Shown here in pieces: positions 46,574-59,369 of a stretch of 64,000 nucleotides of DNA. The notes beneath the pieces are model-generated. The model saw only the letters and a list, made by a program, of their open reading frames with translations, was not told the DNA's origin and did no database searches. Each line of letters starts with the position of its first letter. Position 1 is the stretch's first letter. The position numbers were made by a program, and so were the translations under genes. This stretch comes from Xenopus tropicalis (taxonomy: Eukaryota; Chordata; Amphibia; Anura; Pipidae), in NCBI RefSeq assembly GCF_000004195.4, contig NC_030685.2, forward strand, positions 55,520,516-55,584,515, given 5' to 3'.

Positions 46574-48573
46574 GGGGCAATTAACCTCCCACCCCTGCAG
46601 GGGCAATTAACCGCCCACCCCTCAGAATAGTCATAGCACCCCATTCCCGAATAAGCCGCACGCTTTTACACCTCATTCATGGGTCTACGACAAACGGTGG
46701 TTAATTACCCCCTGCTGGGGCAATTAACCACCCACCCCTCAGAAAATTCATAGCACCCCATTCCCAAATAAGCCGCACGGTTTGACACCTCATTCATGGG
46801 TCTACGACAAACGGTGGTTAATTACCCCCTGCTGGGGCAATTAAACTGCCCACCCCCTAGAAAAGTCATACCACCCCATTCCCGAACAAGCCGCACGGTT
46901 TGACACCTCATTCATGGGTCTACGACAAATGGTGGTTAATTGCCCCCTGCTGGGGCAATTAACACCACCCACCCCTTGGAAAAGTCATAGCACCCCATTC
47001 TCGAATAAGCCGCACGGTTTGACACCTCATTCATGGGTCTACGACAAACGGTGGTTAATTACCCCCTGCTGGGGCAATTAACACCGCCCACCCCCTAGGA
47101 AAGTCATAGCAGCCCATTCCCGAATAAGCCGCACAGTTTGACACCTCATTCGTGCGTCCAGGACAAAAGGCTGTTAATTGCCCCCTGCTGGGGCAATTAA
47201 ACCGCCCACCCCCTAGAAAAGTCATAGCAGCCCATTCCTGAACAAGCTGCACAGTTTGACACCTCATTCGTGCGTCTACGACAAAAGGTTGTTAATTGCC
47301 CCCTGCTGGGGCAATTAACCTCCCACCCTGCTGGGGCGATACATCGCCCGCCTCTAGAAAAGTCATAGAACCCCATTCCCGAATCAGCCGCACGGTTTGA
47401 CACCTCATTCATGGGTCTACAACAAACAGTAATTAATTGCCCCCTGCTGGGGCAATTAAACCGCCCACCCCCTAGAAAAGTCATACCACCCCATTCCCGA
47501 ACAAGCCGCACGGTTTGACACCTCATTCATGGGTCTACGACAAATGGTGGTTAATTGCCCCCTGCTGGGGCAATTAACACCGCCCACCCCTTGGAAAAGT
47601 CATAGCACCCCATTCCCGAATAAGCCGCACGGTTTGACACCTCATTCATGGGTCTACGACAAAATGTGGTTTATTGCCCCCTGCTGGGGCAATTAACACC
47701 GCCCACCCCTTGGAAAAGCCATAGCACCCCATTCCCGAACAAGCCGCACGGTTTGACACCTCATTCATGGGTCTATGACAAATGGTTGTTAATTGCCCCC
47801 TGCTGGGGCAATTAACACCGCCCACCCCTTGGAAAAGCCATAGCACCCCATTCCCGAACAAGCCGCACGGTTTGACACCTCATTCATGGGTCTATGACAA
47901 ATGGTTGTTAATTGCCCCCTGCTGGGGCAATTAACACCGCCCACCCCTTGGAAAAGCCATTGCACCCCATTCCCGAACAAGCCGCACGGTTTGACACCTC
48001 ATTCATGGGTCTATGACAAATGGTTGTTAATTGCCCCCTGCTGGGGCAATTAACACCGCCCACCCCTTGGAAAAGCCATAGCACAGCCAAGCACCCCATT
48101 CCCGAATAAGCCGCACGGTTTGACACCTCATTCATGGGTCTATGACAAATGGTTGTTAATTGCCCCCTGCTGGGGCAATTAACACCGCCCACCCCTTGGA
48201 AAAGCCATAGCACCCCATTCCTGAACAAGCCGCACGGTTTGACACCTCATTCATGGGTCTATGACAAATGGTTGTTAATTGCCCCCTGCTGGGGCAATTA
48301 ACACCGCCCACCCCTTGGAAAAGCCATTGCACCCCATTCCCGAACAAGCCGCACGGTTTGACACCTCATTCATGGGTCTATGACAAATGGTTGTTAATTG
48401 CCCCCTGCTGGGGCAATTAACACCGCCCACCCCTTGGAAAAGCCATAGCACCCCATTCCCGAATAAGCCGCACGGTTTGACACCTCATTCATGGGTCTAC
48501 GACAAAATGTGGTTTATTGCCCCCTGCTGGGGCAATTAACCGCCCACCCCTCAGAAAAGTCATAGCACCCCAT
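46574..48573 (-). repeat. A array, - orientation, copy 12
   Basis: Ten bases longer than copy 11 owing to an imperfect duplication near 48073-48092 (ATAGCACAGCCAAGCACC), unique in the window. Confidence 0.92.
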
Positions 48574-49216
48574 ACTGGAGGCAAAATAATCCCATTGGGT
48601 TTCATTAATGTTTAAATTATTTTTAGTTGACTTAAGGTATGGAGATCCAAATTAAAGAAAGAAACTCCAGGTCCCGAGCATTCTGGGTAACGGGTCCCAT
48701 ACCTGTATCATAAATCGTGAGCTGCCCCTGAAAGTGCAAAATAGAGGATTTGTGGGGAAATGTAGCCATTGAAAAGGTCATAACGACAACCCATTTATGG
48801 GCCAAGCGGTCACCGGGACAGAGGGAGGTTAAGTGACTTCTGTCCAGGGGTCACAAGGGCGTAACCTGTGGTGAGGCATATTTCTAGCTATGGGGGGACT
48901 AGAAACTACTGGCTGGCATGCTTAAGGCGGGTGCCTTGACCACTAGGCTACACGTGGCTCCTCCCACTTGTAGGATGTTTTTTTCGTCCGCCTGTCATCT
49001 TGGCAGTTGGCCTATCCTGACTGCCGACTGAATGAAATGAAGGATTGTAGCGCAGAGAGGGAATGTTTTAGAAACGTGAAACTTACCACATTTGAAGAGG
49101 TTTAAAACCTGTGTCAGAAGATACCCCGCACGAGGGTATAAGTTTTACCCCCGGGGCAAGAGAGGTCCCCAAATTTGCCCCATTGACTAATAATGGGGAT
49201 TGTGGCGAATAACTAG
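48574..49216 (-). mobile_element. Block C copy 13
   Basis: 643 bp canonical form. Confidence 0.88.
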
Positions 49217-49729
49217 TTTGTCGTAGACCCATGAATGAGGTGTCAAACGGTGCGGCTTATTCGGGAATGGGGTGCTATGACTTTTCTGAGGGGGTGGGCG
49301 GTTAATTGCCCCAGCAAGGGGGAAATTAACCGCCCATAGACTTAACATTGAGACCCCAGCAGGGGGCAATTAACCACCGTTTGTCGTAGACCCACGAATG
49401 AGGTGTCAAACCGAGCGGCGTATTCGGGAATGGGGTGCTATGACTTTTCTGAGGGGTGGGCGGTTAATTGCCCCAGCAAGGGGGAAATTAACCGCCCATA
49501 GACTTAACATTGAGACCCCAGCAGGGGGCAATTAACCACCGTTTGTCGTAGACCCACGAATGAGGTGTCAACCCGAGCGGCGTATTCGGGAATGGGGTGC
49601 TATGACTTTTCTGAGGGGTGGGCGGTTAATTGCCCCAGCAGGGGGCAATTAACCACCTTTTGTCGTAGACCCATGAATGAGGTGTCAAACTGTGCGGCTT
49701 ATTCGGGAATGGGGTGCGATGACTTTTCT
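49217..49729 (+). repeat. A array, + orientation, copy 13
   Basis: Same as copy 11. Confidence 0.92.
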
Positions 49730-49869
49730 GCCTTTTAATAATAAAGGCAAACTAAGCGCTGGCAAACGTTCTCTTTGTACACTTGTTTCCAGGTTTCTCT
49801 CTCTGTGACATCACAGTCTGCACTTGTTTCCCAGTTTCTCTCTTTGTGACATCACAGTCTGCACCTTCT
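49730..49869 (+). repeat. Linker plus collapsed B, copy 13
   Basis: B 49776-49869. Confidence 0.9.
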
Positions 49870-51859
49870 GGGGCAATTAACCTCCCACCCCTGCAGGGGC
49901 AATTAACCGCCCACCCCTCAGAATAGTCATAGCACCCCATTCCCGAATAAGCCGCACGCTTTTACACCTCATTCATGGGTCTACGACAAACGGTGGTTAA
50001 TTACCCCCTGCTGGGGCAATTAACCACCCACCCCTCAGAAAATTCATAGCACCCCATTCCCAAATAAGCCGCACGGTTTGACACCTCATTCATGGGTCTA
50101 CGACAAACGGTGGTTAATTACCCCCTGCTGGGGCAATTAAACTGCCCACCCCCTAGAAAAGTCATACCACCCCATTCCCGAACAAGCCGCACGGTTTGAC
50201 ACCTCATTCATGGGTCTACGACAAATGGTGGTTAATTGCCCCCTGCTGGGGCAATTAACACCACCCACCCCTTGGAAAAGTCATAGCACCCCATTCTCGA
50301 ATAAGCCGCACGGTTTGACACCTCATTCATGGGTCTACGACAAACGGTGGTTAATTACCCCCTGCTGGGGCAATTAACACCGCCCACCCCCTAGGAAAGT
50401 CATAGCAGCCCATTCCCGAATAAGCCGCACAGTTTGACACCTCATTCGTGCGTCCAGGACAAAAGGCTGTTAATTGCCCCCTGCTGGGGCAATTAAACCG
50501 CCCACCCCCTAGAAAAGTCATAGCAGCCCATTCCTGAACAAGCTGCACAGTTTGACACCTCATTCGTGCGTCTACGACAAAAGGTTGTTAATTGCCCCCT
50601 GCTGGGGCAATTAACCTCCCACCCTGCTGGGGCGATACATCGCCCGCCTCTAGAAAAGTCATAGAACCCCATTCCCGAATCAGCCGCACGGTTTGACACC
50701 TCATTCATGGGTCTACAACAAACAGTAATTAATTGCCCCCTGCTGGGGCAATTAAACCGCCCACCCCCTAGAAAAGTCATACCACCCCATTCCCGAACAA
50801 GCCGCACGGTTTGACACCTCATTCATGGGTCTACGACAAATGGTGGTTAATTGCCCCCTGCTGGGGCAATTAACACCGCCCACCCCTTGGAAAAGTCATA
50901 GCACCCCATTCCCGAATAAGCCGCACGGTTTGACACCTCATTCATGGGTCTACGACAAAATGTGGTTTATTGCCCCCTGCTGGGGCAATTAACACCGCCC
51001 ACCCCTTGGAAAAGCCATAGCACCCCATTCCCGAACAAGCCGCACGGTTTGACACCTCATTCATGGGTCTATGACAAATGGTTGTTAATTGCCCCCTGCT
51101 GGGGCAATTAACACCGCCCACCCCTTGGAAAAGCCATAGCACCCCATTCCCGAACAAGCCGCACGGTTTGACACCTCATTCATGGGTCTATGACAAATGG
51201 TTGTTAATTGCCCCCTGCTGGGGCAATTAACACCGCCCACCCCTTGGAAAAGCCATTGCACCCCATTCCCGAACAAGCCGCACGGTTTGACACCTCATTC
51301 ATGGGTCTATGACAAATGGTTGTTAATTGCCCCCTGCTGGGGCAATTAACACCGCCCACCCCTTGGAAAAGCCATAGCACCCCATTCCCGAATAAGCCGC
51401 ACGGTTTGACACCTCATTCATGGGTCTATGACAAATGGTTGTTAATTGCCCCCTGCTGGGGCAATTAACACCGCCCACCCCTTGGAAAAGCCATAGCACC
51501 CCATTCCTGAACAAGCCGCACGGTTTGACACCTCATTCATGGGTCTATGACAAATGGTTGTTAATTGCCCCCTGCTGGGGCAATTAACACCGCCCACCCC
51601 TTGGAAAAGCCATTGCACCCCATTCCCGAACAAGCCGCACGGTTTGACACCTCATTCATGGGTCTATGACAAATGGTTGTTAATTGCCCCCTGCTGGGGC
51701 AATTAACACCGCCCACCCCTTGGAAAAGCCATAGCACCCCATTCCCGAATAAGCCGCACGGTTTGACACCTCATTCATGGGTCTACGACAAAATGTGGTT
51801 TATTGCCCCCTGCTGGGGCAATTAACCGCCCACCCCTCAGAAAAGTCATAGCACCCCAT
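49870..51859 (-). repeat. A array, - orientation, copy 13
   Basis: 1990 bp, same monomer order as copy 11. Confidence 0.92.
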
Positions 51860-52502
51860 ACTGGAGGCAAAATAATCCCATTGGGTTTCATTAATGTTTA
51901 AATTATTTTTAGTTGACTTAAGGTATGGAGATCCAAATTAAAGAAAGAAACTCCAGGTCCCGAGCATTCTGGGTAACGGGTCCCATACCTGTATCATAAA
52001 TCGTGAGCTGCCCCTGAAAGTGCAAAATAGAGGATTTGTGGGGAAATGTAGCCATTGAAAAGGTCATAACGACAACCCATTTATGGGCCAAGCGGTCACC
52101 GGGACAGAGGGAGGTTAAGTGACTTCTGTCCAGGGGTCACAAGGGCGTAACCTGTGGTGAGGCATATTTCTAGCTATGGGGGGACTAGAAACTACTGGCT
52201 GGCATGCTTAAGGCGGGTGCCTTGACCACTAGGCTACACGTGGCTCCTCCCACTTGTAGGATGTTTTTTTCGTCCGCCTGTCATCTTGGCAGTTGGCCTA
52301 TCCTGACTGCCGACTGAATGAAATGAAGGATTGTAGCGCAGAGAGGGAATGTTTTAGAAACGTGAAACTTACCACATTTGAAGAGGTTTAAAACCTGTGT
52401 CAGAAGATACCCCGCACGAGGGTATAAGTTTTACCCCCGGGGCAAGAGAGGTCCCCAAATTTGCCCCATTGACTAATAATGGGGATTGTGGCGAATAACT
52501 AG
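51860..52502 (-). mobile_element. Block C copy 14
   Basis: 643 bp canonical form. Confidence 0.88.
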
Positions 52503-53015
52503 TTTGTCGTAGACCCATGAATGAGGTGTCAAACGGTGCGGCTTATTCGGGAATGGGGTGCTATGACTTTTCTGAGGGGGTGGGCGGTTAATTGCCCCAG
52601 CAAGGGGGAAATTAACCGCCCATAGACTTAACATTGAGACCCCAGCAGGGGGCAATTAACCACCGTTTGTCGTAGACCCACGAATGAGGTGTCAAACCGA
52701 GCGGCGTATTCGGGAATGGGGTGCTATGACTTTTCTGAGGGGTGGGCGGTTAATTGCCCCAGCAAGGGGGAAATTAACCGCCCATAGACTTAACATTGAG
52801 ACCCCAGCAGGGGGCAATTAACCACCGTTTGTCGTAGACCCACGAATGAGGTGTCAACCCGAGCGGCGTATTCGGGAATGGGGTGCTATGACTTTTCTGA
52901 GGGGTGGGCGGTTAATTGCCCCAGCAGGGGGCAATTAACCACCTTTTGTCGTAGACCCATGAATGAGGTGTCAAACTGTGCGGCTTATTCGGGAATGGGG
53001 TGCGATGACTTTTCT
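52503..53015 (+). repeat. A array, + orientation, copy 14
   Basis: Same as copy 11. Confidence 0.92.
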
Positions 53016-53155
53016 GCCTTTTAATAATAAAGGCAAACTAAGCGCTGGCAAACGTTCTCTTTGTACACTTGTTTCCAGGTTTCTCTCTCTGTGACATCAC
53101 AGTCTGCACTTGTTTCCCAGTTTCTCTCTTTGTGACATCACAGTCTGCACCTTCT
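53016..53155 (+). repeat. Linker plus collapsed B, copy 14
   Basis: B 53062-53155. Confidence 0.9.
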
Positions 53156-55145
53156 GGGGCAATTAACCTCCCACCCCTGCAGGGGCAATTAACCGCCCAC
53201 CCCTCAGAATAGTCATAGCACCCCATTCCCGAATAAGCCGCACGCTTTTACACCTCATTCATGGGTCTACGACAAACGGTGGTTAATTACCCCCTGCTGG
53301 GGCAATTAACCACCCACCCCTCAGAAAATTCATAGCACCCCATTCCCAAATAAGCCGCACGGTTTGACACCTCATTCATGGGTCTACGACAAACGGTGGT
53401 TAATTACCCCCTGCTGGGGCAATTAAACTGCCCACCCCCTAGAAAAGTCATACCACCCCATTCCCGAACAAGCCGCACGGTTTGACACCTCATTCATGGG
53501 TCTACGACAAATGGTGGTTAATTGCCCCCTGCTGGGGCAATTAACACCACCCACCCCTTGGAAAAGTCATAGCACCCCATTCTCGAATAAGCCGCACGGT
53601 TTGACACCTCATTCATGGGTCTACGACAAACGGTGGTTAATTACCCCCTGCTGGGGCAATTAACACCGCCCACCCCCTAGGAAAGTCATAGCAGCCCATT
53701 CCCGAATAAGCCGCACAGTTTGACACCTCATTCGTGCGTCCAGGACAAAAGGCTGTTAATTGCCCCCTGCTGGGGCAATTAAACCGCCCACCCCCTAGAA
53801 AAGTCATAGCAGCCCATTCCTGAACAAGCTGCACAGTTTGACACCTCATTCGTGCGTCTACGACAAAAGGTTGTTAATTGCCCCCTGCTGGGGCAATTAA
53901 CCTCCCACCCTGCTGGGGCGATACATCGCCCGCCTCTAGAAAAGTCATAGAACCCCATTCCCGAATCAGCCGCACGGTTTGACACCTCATTCATGGGTCT
54001 ACAACAAACAGTAATTAATTGCCCCCTGCTGGGGCAATTAAACCGCCCACCCCCTAGAAAAGTCATACCACCCCATTCCCGAACAAGCCGCACGGTTTGA
54101 CACCTCATTCATGGGTCTACGACAAATGGTGGTTAATTGCCCCCTGCTGGGGCAATTAACACCGCCCACCCCTTGGAAAAGTCATAGCACCCCATTCCCG
54201 AATAAGCCGCACGGTTTGACACCTCATTCATGGGTCTACGACAAAATGTGGTTTATTGCCCCCTGCTGGGGCAATTAACACCGCCCACCCCTTGGAAAAG
54301 CCATAGCACCCCATTCCCGAACAAGCCGCACGGTTTGACACCTCATTCATGGGTCTATGACAAATGGTTGTTAATTGCCCCCTGCTGGGGCAATTAACAC
54401 CGCCCACCCCTTGGAAAAGCCATAGCACCCCATTCCCGAACAAGCCGCACGGTTTGACACCTCATTCATGGGTCTATGACAAATGGTTGTTAATTGCCCC
54501 CTGCTGGGGCAATTAACACCGCCCACCCCTTGGAAAAGCCATTGCACCCCATTCCCGAACAAGCCGCACGGTTTGACACCTCATTCATGGGTCTATGACA
54601 AATGGTTGTTAATTGCCCCCTGCTGGGGCAATTAACACCGCCCACCCCTTGGAAAAGCCATAGCACCCCATTCCCGAATAAGCCGCACGGTTTGACACCT
54701 CATTCATGGGTCTATGACAAATGGTTGTTAATTGCCCCCTGCTGGGGCAATTAACACCGCCCACCCCTTGGAAAAGCCATAGCACCCCATTCCTGAACAA
54801 GCCGCACGGTTTGACACCTCATTCATGGGTCTATGACAAATGGTTGTTAATTGCCCCCTGCTGGGGCAATTAACACCGCCCACCCCTTGGAAAAGCCATT
54901 GCACCCCATTCCCGAACAAGCCGCACGGTTTGACACCTCATTCATGGGTCTATGACAAATGGTTGTTAATTGCCCCCTGCTGGGGCAATTAACACCGCCC
55001 ACCCCTTGGAAAAGCCATAGCACCCCATTCCCGAATAAGCCGCACGGTTTGACACCTCATTCATGGGTCTACGACAAAATGTGGTTTATTGCCCCCTGCT
55101 GGGGCAATTAACCGCCCACCCCTCAGAAAAGTCATAGCACCCCAT
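53156..55145 (-). repeat. A array, - orientation, copy 14
   Basis: 1990 bp, same monomer order as copy 11. Confidence 0.92.
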
Positions 55146-55788
55146 ACTGGAGGCAAAATAATCCCATTGGGTTTCATTAATGTTTAAATTATTTTTAGTT
55201 GACTTAAGGTATGGAGATCCAAATTAAAGAAAGAAACTCCAGGTCCCGAGCATTCTGGGTAACGGGTCCCATACCTGTATCATAAATCGTGAGCTGCCCC
55301 TGAAAGTGCAAAATAGAGGATTTGTGGGGAAATGTAGCCATTGAAAAGGTCATAACGACAACCCATTTATGGGCCAAGCGGTCACCGGGACAGAGGGAGG
55401 TTAAGTGACTTCTGTCCAGGGGTCACAAGGGCGTAACCTGTGGTGAGGCATATTTCTAGCTATGGGGGGACTAGAAACTACTGGCTGGCATGCTTAAGGC
55501 GGGTGCCTTGACCACTAGGCTACACGTGGCTCCTCCCACTTGTAGGATGTTTTTTTCGTCCGCCTGTCATCTTGGCAGTTGGCCTATCCTGACTGCCGAC
55601 TGAATGAAATGAAGGATTGTAGCGCAGAGAGGGAATGTTTTAGAAACGTGAAACTTACCACATTTGAAGAGGTTTAAAACCTGTGTCAGAAGATACCCCG
55701 CACGAGGGTATAAGTTTTACCCCCGGGGCAAGAGAGGTCCCCAAATTTGCCCCATTGACTAATAATGGGGATTGTGGCGAATAACTAG
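55146..55788 (-). mobile_element. Block C copy 15
   Basis: 643 bp canonical form. Confidence 0.88.
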
Positions 55789-56301
55789 TTTGTCGTAGAC
55801 CCATGAATGAGGTGTCAAACGGTGCGGCTTATTCGGGAATGGGGTGCTATGACTTTTCTGAGGGGGTGGGCGGTTAATTGCCCCAGCAAGGGGGAAATTA
55901 ACCGCCCATAGACTTAACATTGAGACCCCAGCAGGGGGCAATTAACCACCGTTTGTCGTAGACCCACGAATGAGGTGTCAAACCGAGCGGCGTATTCGGG
56001 AATGGGGTGCTATGACTTTTCTGAGGGGTGGGCGGTTAATTGCCCCAGCAAGGGGGAAATTAACCGCCCATAGACTTAACATTGAGACCCCAGCAGGGGG
56101 CAATTAACCACCGTTTGTCGTAGACCCACGAATGAGGTGTCAACCCGAGCGGCGTATTCGGGAATGGGGTGCTATGACTTTTCTGAGGGGTGGGCGGTTA
56201 ATTGCCCCAGCAGGGGGCAATTAACCACCTTTTGTCGTAGACCCATGAATGAGGTGTCAAACTGTGCGGCTTATTCGGGAATGGGGTGCGATGACTTTTC
56301 T
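55789..56301 (+). repeat. A array, + orientation, copy 15
   Basis: Same as copy 11. Confidence 0.92.
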
Positions 56302-56441
56302 GCCTTTTAATAATAAAGGCAAACTAAGCGCTGGCAAACGTTCTCTTTGTACACTTGTTTCCAGGTTTCTCTCTCTGTGACATCACAGTCTGCACTTGTT
56401 TCCCAGTTTCTCTCTTTGTGACATCACAGTCTGCACCTTCT
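56302..56441 (+). repeat. Linker plus collapsed B, copy 15
   Basis: B 56348-56441. Confidence 0.9.
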
Positions 56442-58073
56442 GGGGCAATTAACCTCCCACCCCTGCAGGGGCAATTAACCGCCCACCCCTCAGAATAGTC
56501 ATAGCACCCCATTCCCGAATAAGCCGCACGCTTTTACACCTCATTCATGGGTCTACGACAAACGGTGGTTAATTACCCCCTGCTGGGGCAATTAACCACC
56601 CACCCCTCAGAAAATTCATAGCACCCCATTCCCAAATAAGCCGCACGGTTTGACACCTCATTCATGGGTCTACGACAAACGGTGGTTAATTACCCCCTGC
56701 TGGGGCAATTAAACTGCCCACCCCCTAGAAAAGTCATACCACCCCATTCCCGAACAAGCCGCACGGTTTGACACCTCATTCATGGGTCTACGACAAATGG
56801 TGGTTAATTGCCCCCTGCTGGGGCAATTAACACCACCCACCCCTTGGAAAAGTCATAGCACCCCATTCTCGAATAAGCCGCACGGTTTGACACCTCATTC
56901 ATGGGTCTACGACAAACGGTGGTTAATTACCCCCTGCTGGGGCAATTAACACCGCCCACCCCCTAGGAAAGTCATAGCAGCCCATTCCCGAATAAGCCGC
57001 ACAGTTTGACACCTCATTCGTGCGTCCAGGACAAAAGGCTGTTAATTGCCCCCTGCTGGGGCAATTAAACCGCCCACCCCCTAGAAAAGTCATAGCAGCC
57101 CATTCCTGAACAAGCTGCACAGTTTGACACCTCATTCGTGCGTCTACGACAAAAGGTTGTTAATTGCCCCCTGCTGGGGCAATTAACCTCCCACCCTGCT
57201 GGGGCGATACATCGCCCGCCTCTAGAAAAGTCATAGAACCCCATTCCCGAATCAGCCGCACGGTTTGACACCTCATTCATGGGTCTACAACAAACAGTAA
57301 TTAATTGCCCCCTGCTGGGGCAATTAAACCGCCCACCCCCTAGAAAAGTCATACCACCCCATTCCCGAACAAGCCGCACGGTTTGACACCTCATTCATGG
57401 GTCTACGACAAATGCGTTGTTAATTGCCCCCTGCTGGGCAATTAACACCGGCCCACCCCTTGGAAAAGCCATGCACCCCATTCCCGAACAAGCCGCACGG
57501 TTTGACACCTCATTCATGGGTCTATGACAAATGGTTGTTAATTGCCCCCTGCTGGGGCAATTAACACCGCCCACCCCTTGGAAAAGCCATAGCACCCCAT
57601 TCCCGAATAAGCCGCACGGTTTGACACCTCATTCATGGGTCTATGACAAATGGTTGTTAATTGCCCCCTGCTGGGGCAATTAACACCGCCCACCCCTTGG
57701 AAAAGCCATAGCACCCCATTCCCGAACAAGCCGCCACGGTTTGACACCTCATTCATGGTCTATGACAAATGGTTGTTAATTGCCCCCTGCTGGGGCAATT
57801 AACACGCCCACCCCTTGGAAAAGCCATTGCACCCCATTCCCGAACAAGCCGCACGGTTTGACACCTCATTCATGGGTCTATGACAAATGGTTGTTAATTG
57901 CCCCTGCTGGGGGCAATTAACACCGCCCACCCCTTGGAAAAGCCATAGCACCCCATTCCCGAATAAGCCGCACGGTTTGACACCTCATTCATGGGTCTAC
58001 GACAAAATGTGGTTTATTGCCCCCTGCTGGGGCAATTAACCGCCCACCCCTCAGAAAAGTCATAGCACCCCAT
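56442..58073 (-). repeat. A array, - orientation, copy 15, shortened
   Basis: 1632 bp, about three monomers fewer than copy 11. The shortening coincides with a cluster of one-base indels at 57410-57910 (AAATGCGTTG, CTGCTGGGCAATT, GCCGCCACGG), so it may be a consensus error. Confidence 0.88.
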
Positions 58074-58716
58074 ACTGGAGGCAAAATAATCCCATTGGGT
58101 TTCATTAATGTTTAAATTATTTTTAGTTGACTTAAGGTATGGAGATCCAAATTAAAGAAAGAAACTCCAGGTCCCGAGCATTCTGGGTAACGGGTCCCAT
58201 ACCTGTATCATAAATCGTGAGCTGCCCCTGAAAGTGCAAAATAGAGGATTTGTGGGGAAATGTAGCCATTGAAAAGGTCATAACGACAACCCATTTATGG
58301 GCCAAGCGGTCACCGGGACAGAGGGAGGTTAAGTGACTTCTGTCCAGGGGTCACAAGGGCGTAACCTGTGGTGAGGCATATTTCTAGCTATGGGGGGACT
58401 AGAAACTACTGGCTGGCATGCTTAAGGCGGGTGCCTTGACCACTAGGCTACACGTGGCTCCTCCCACTTGTAGGATGTTTTTTTCGTCCGCCTGTCATCT
58501 TGGCAGTTGGCCTATCCTGACTGCCGACTGAATGAAATGAAGGATTGTAGCGCAGAGAGGGAATGTTTTAGAAACGTGAAACTTACCACATTTGAAGAGG
58601 TTTAAAACCTGTGTCAGAAGATACCCCGCACGAGGGTATAAGTTTTACCCCCGGGGCAAGAGAGGTCCCCAAATTTGCCCCATTGACTAATAATGGGGAT
58701 TGTGGCGAATAACTAG
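58074..58716 (-). mobile_element. Block C copy 16
   Basis: 643 bp canonical form. Confidence 0.88.
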
Positions 58717-59229
58717 TTTGTCGTAGACCCATGAATGAGGTGTCAAACGGTGCGGCTTATTCGGGAATGGGGTGCTATGACTTTTCTGAGGGGGTGGGCG
58801 GTTAATTGCCCCAGCAAGGGGGAAATTAACCGCCCATAGACTTAACATTGAGACCCCAGCAGGGGGCAATTAACCACCGTTTGTCGTAGACCCACGAATG
58901 AGGTGTCAAACCGAGCGGCGTATTCGGGAATGGGGTGCTATGACTTTTCTGAGGGGTGGGCGGTTAATTGCCCCAGCAAGGGGGAAATTAACCGCCCATA
59001 GACTTAACATTGAGACCCCAGCAGGGGGCAATTAACCACCGTTTGTCGTAGACCCACGAATGAGGTGTCAACCCGAGCGGCGTATTCGGGAATGGGGTGC
59101 TATGACTTTTCTGAGGGGTGGGCGGTTAATTGCCCCAGCAGGGGGCAATTAACCACCTTTTGTCGTAGACCCATGAATGAGGTGTCAAACTGTGCGGCTT
59201 ATTCGGGAATGGGGTGCGATGACTTTTCT
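58717..59229 (+). repeat. A array, + orientation, copy 16
   Basis: Same as copy 11. Confidence 0.92.
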
Positions 59230-59369
59230 GCCTTTTAATAATAAAGGCAAACTAAGCGCTGGCAAACGTTCTCTTTGTACACTTGTTTCCAGGTTTCTCT
59301 CTCTGTGACATCACAGTCTGCACTTGTTTCCCAGTTTCTCTCTTTGTGACATCACAGTCTGCACCTTCT
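59230..59369 (+). repeat. Linker plus collapsed B, copy 16
   Basis: B 59276-59369. Confidence 0.9.

Larger units (their letters stand above)
41992..58073. repeat. Higher-order repeat copies 11-15 (3286-bp type)
   Basis: C starts at 41992, 45278, 48574, 51860, 55146 and 58074. Three of the five intervals are exactly 3286 bp, one is 3296 (a 10-bp insertion) and the last is 2928 (about three monomers fewer). By eye the copies are nearly identical, so amplification is recent or homogenisation is strong. Confidence 0.93.

Noticed and set aside
50493..50822. 109-codon minus-strand open frame recurring in each repeat copy
   Set aside because: It is a translation of A monomers. The 119-bp period is not a multiple of three, so frames shift at each monomer, and copies differ by frame-breaking indels. 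No start context or domain supports a protein.
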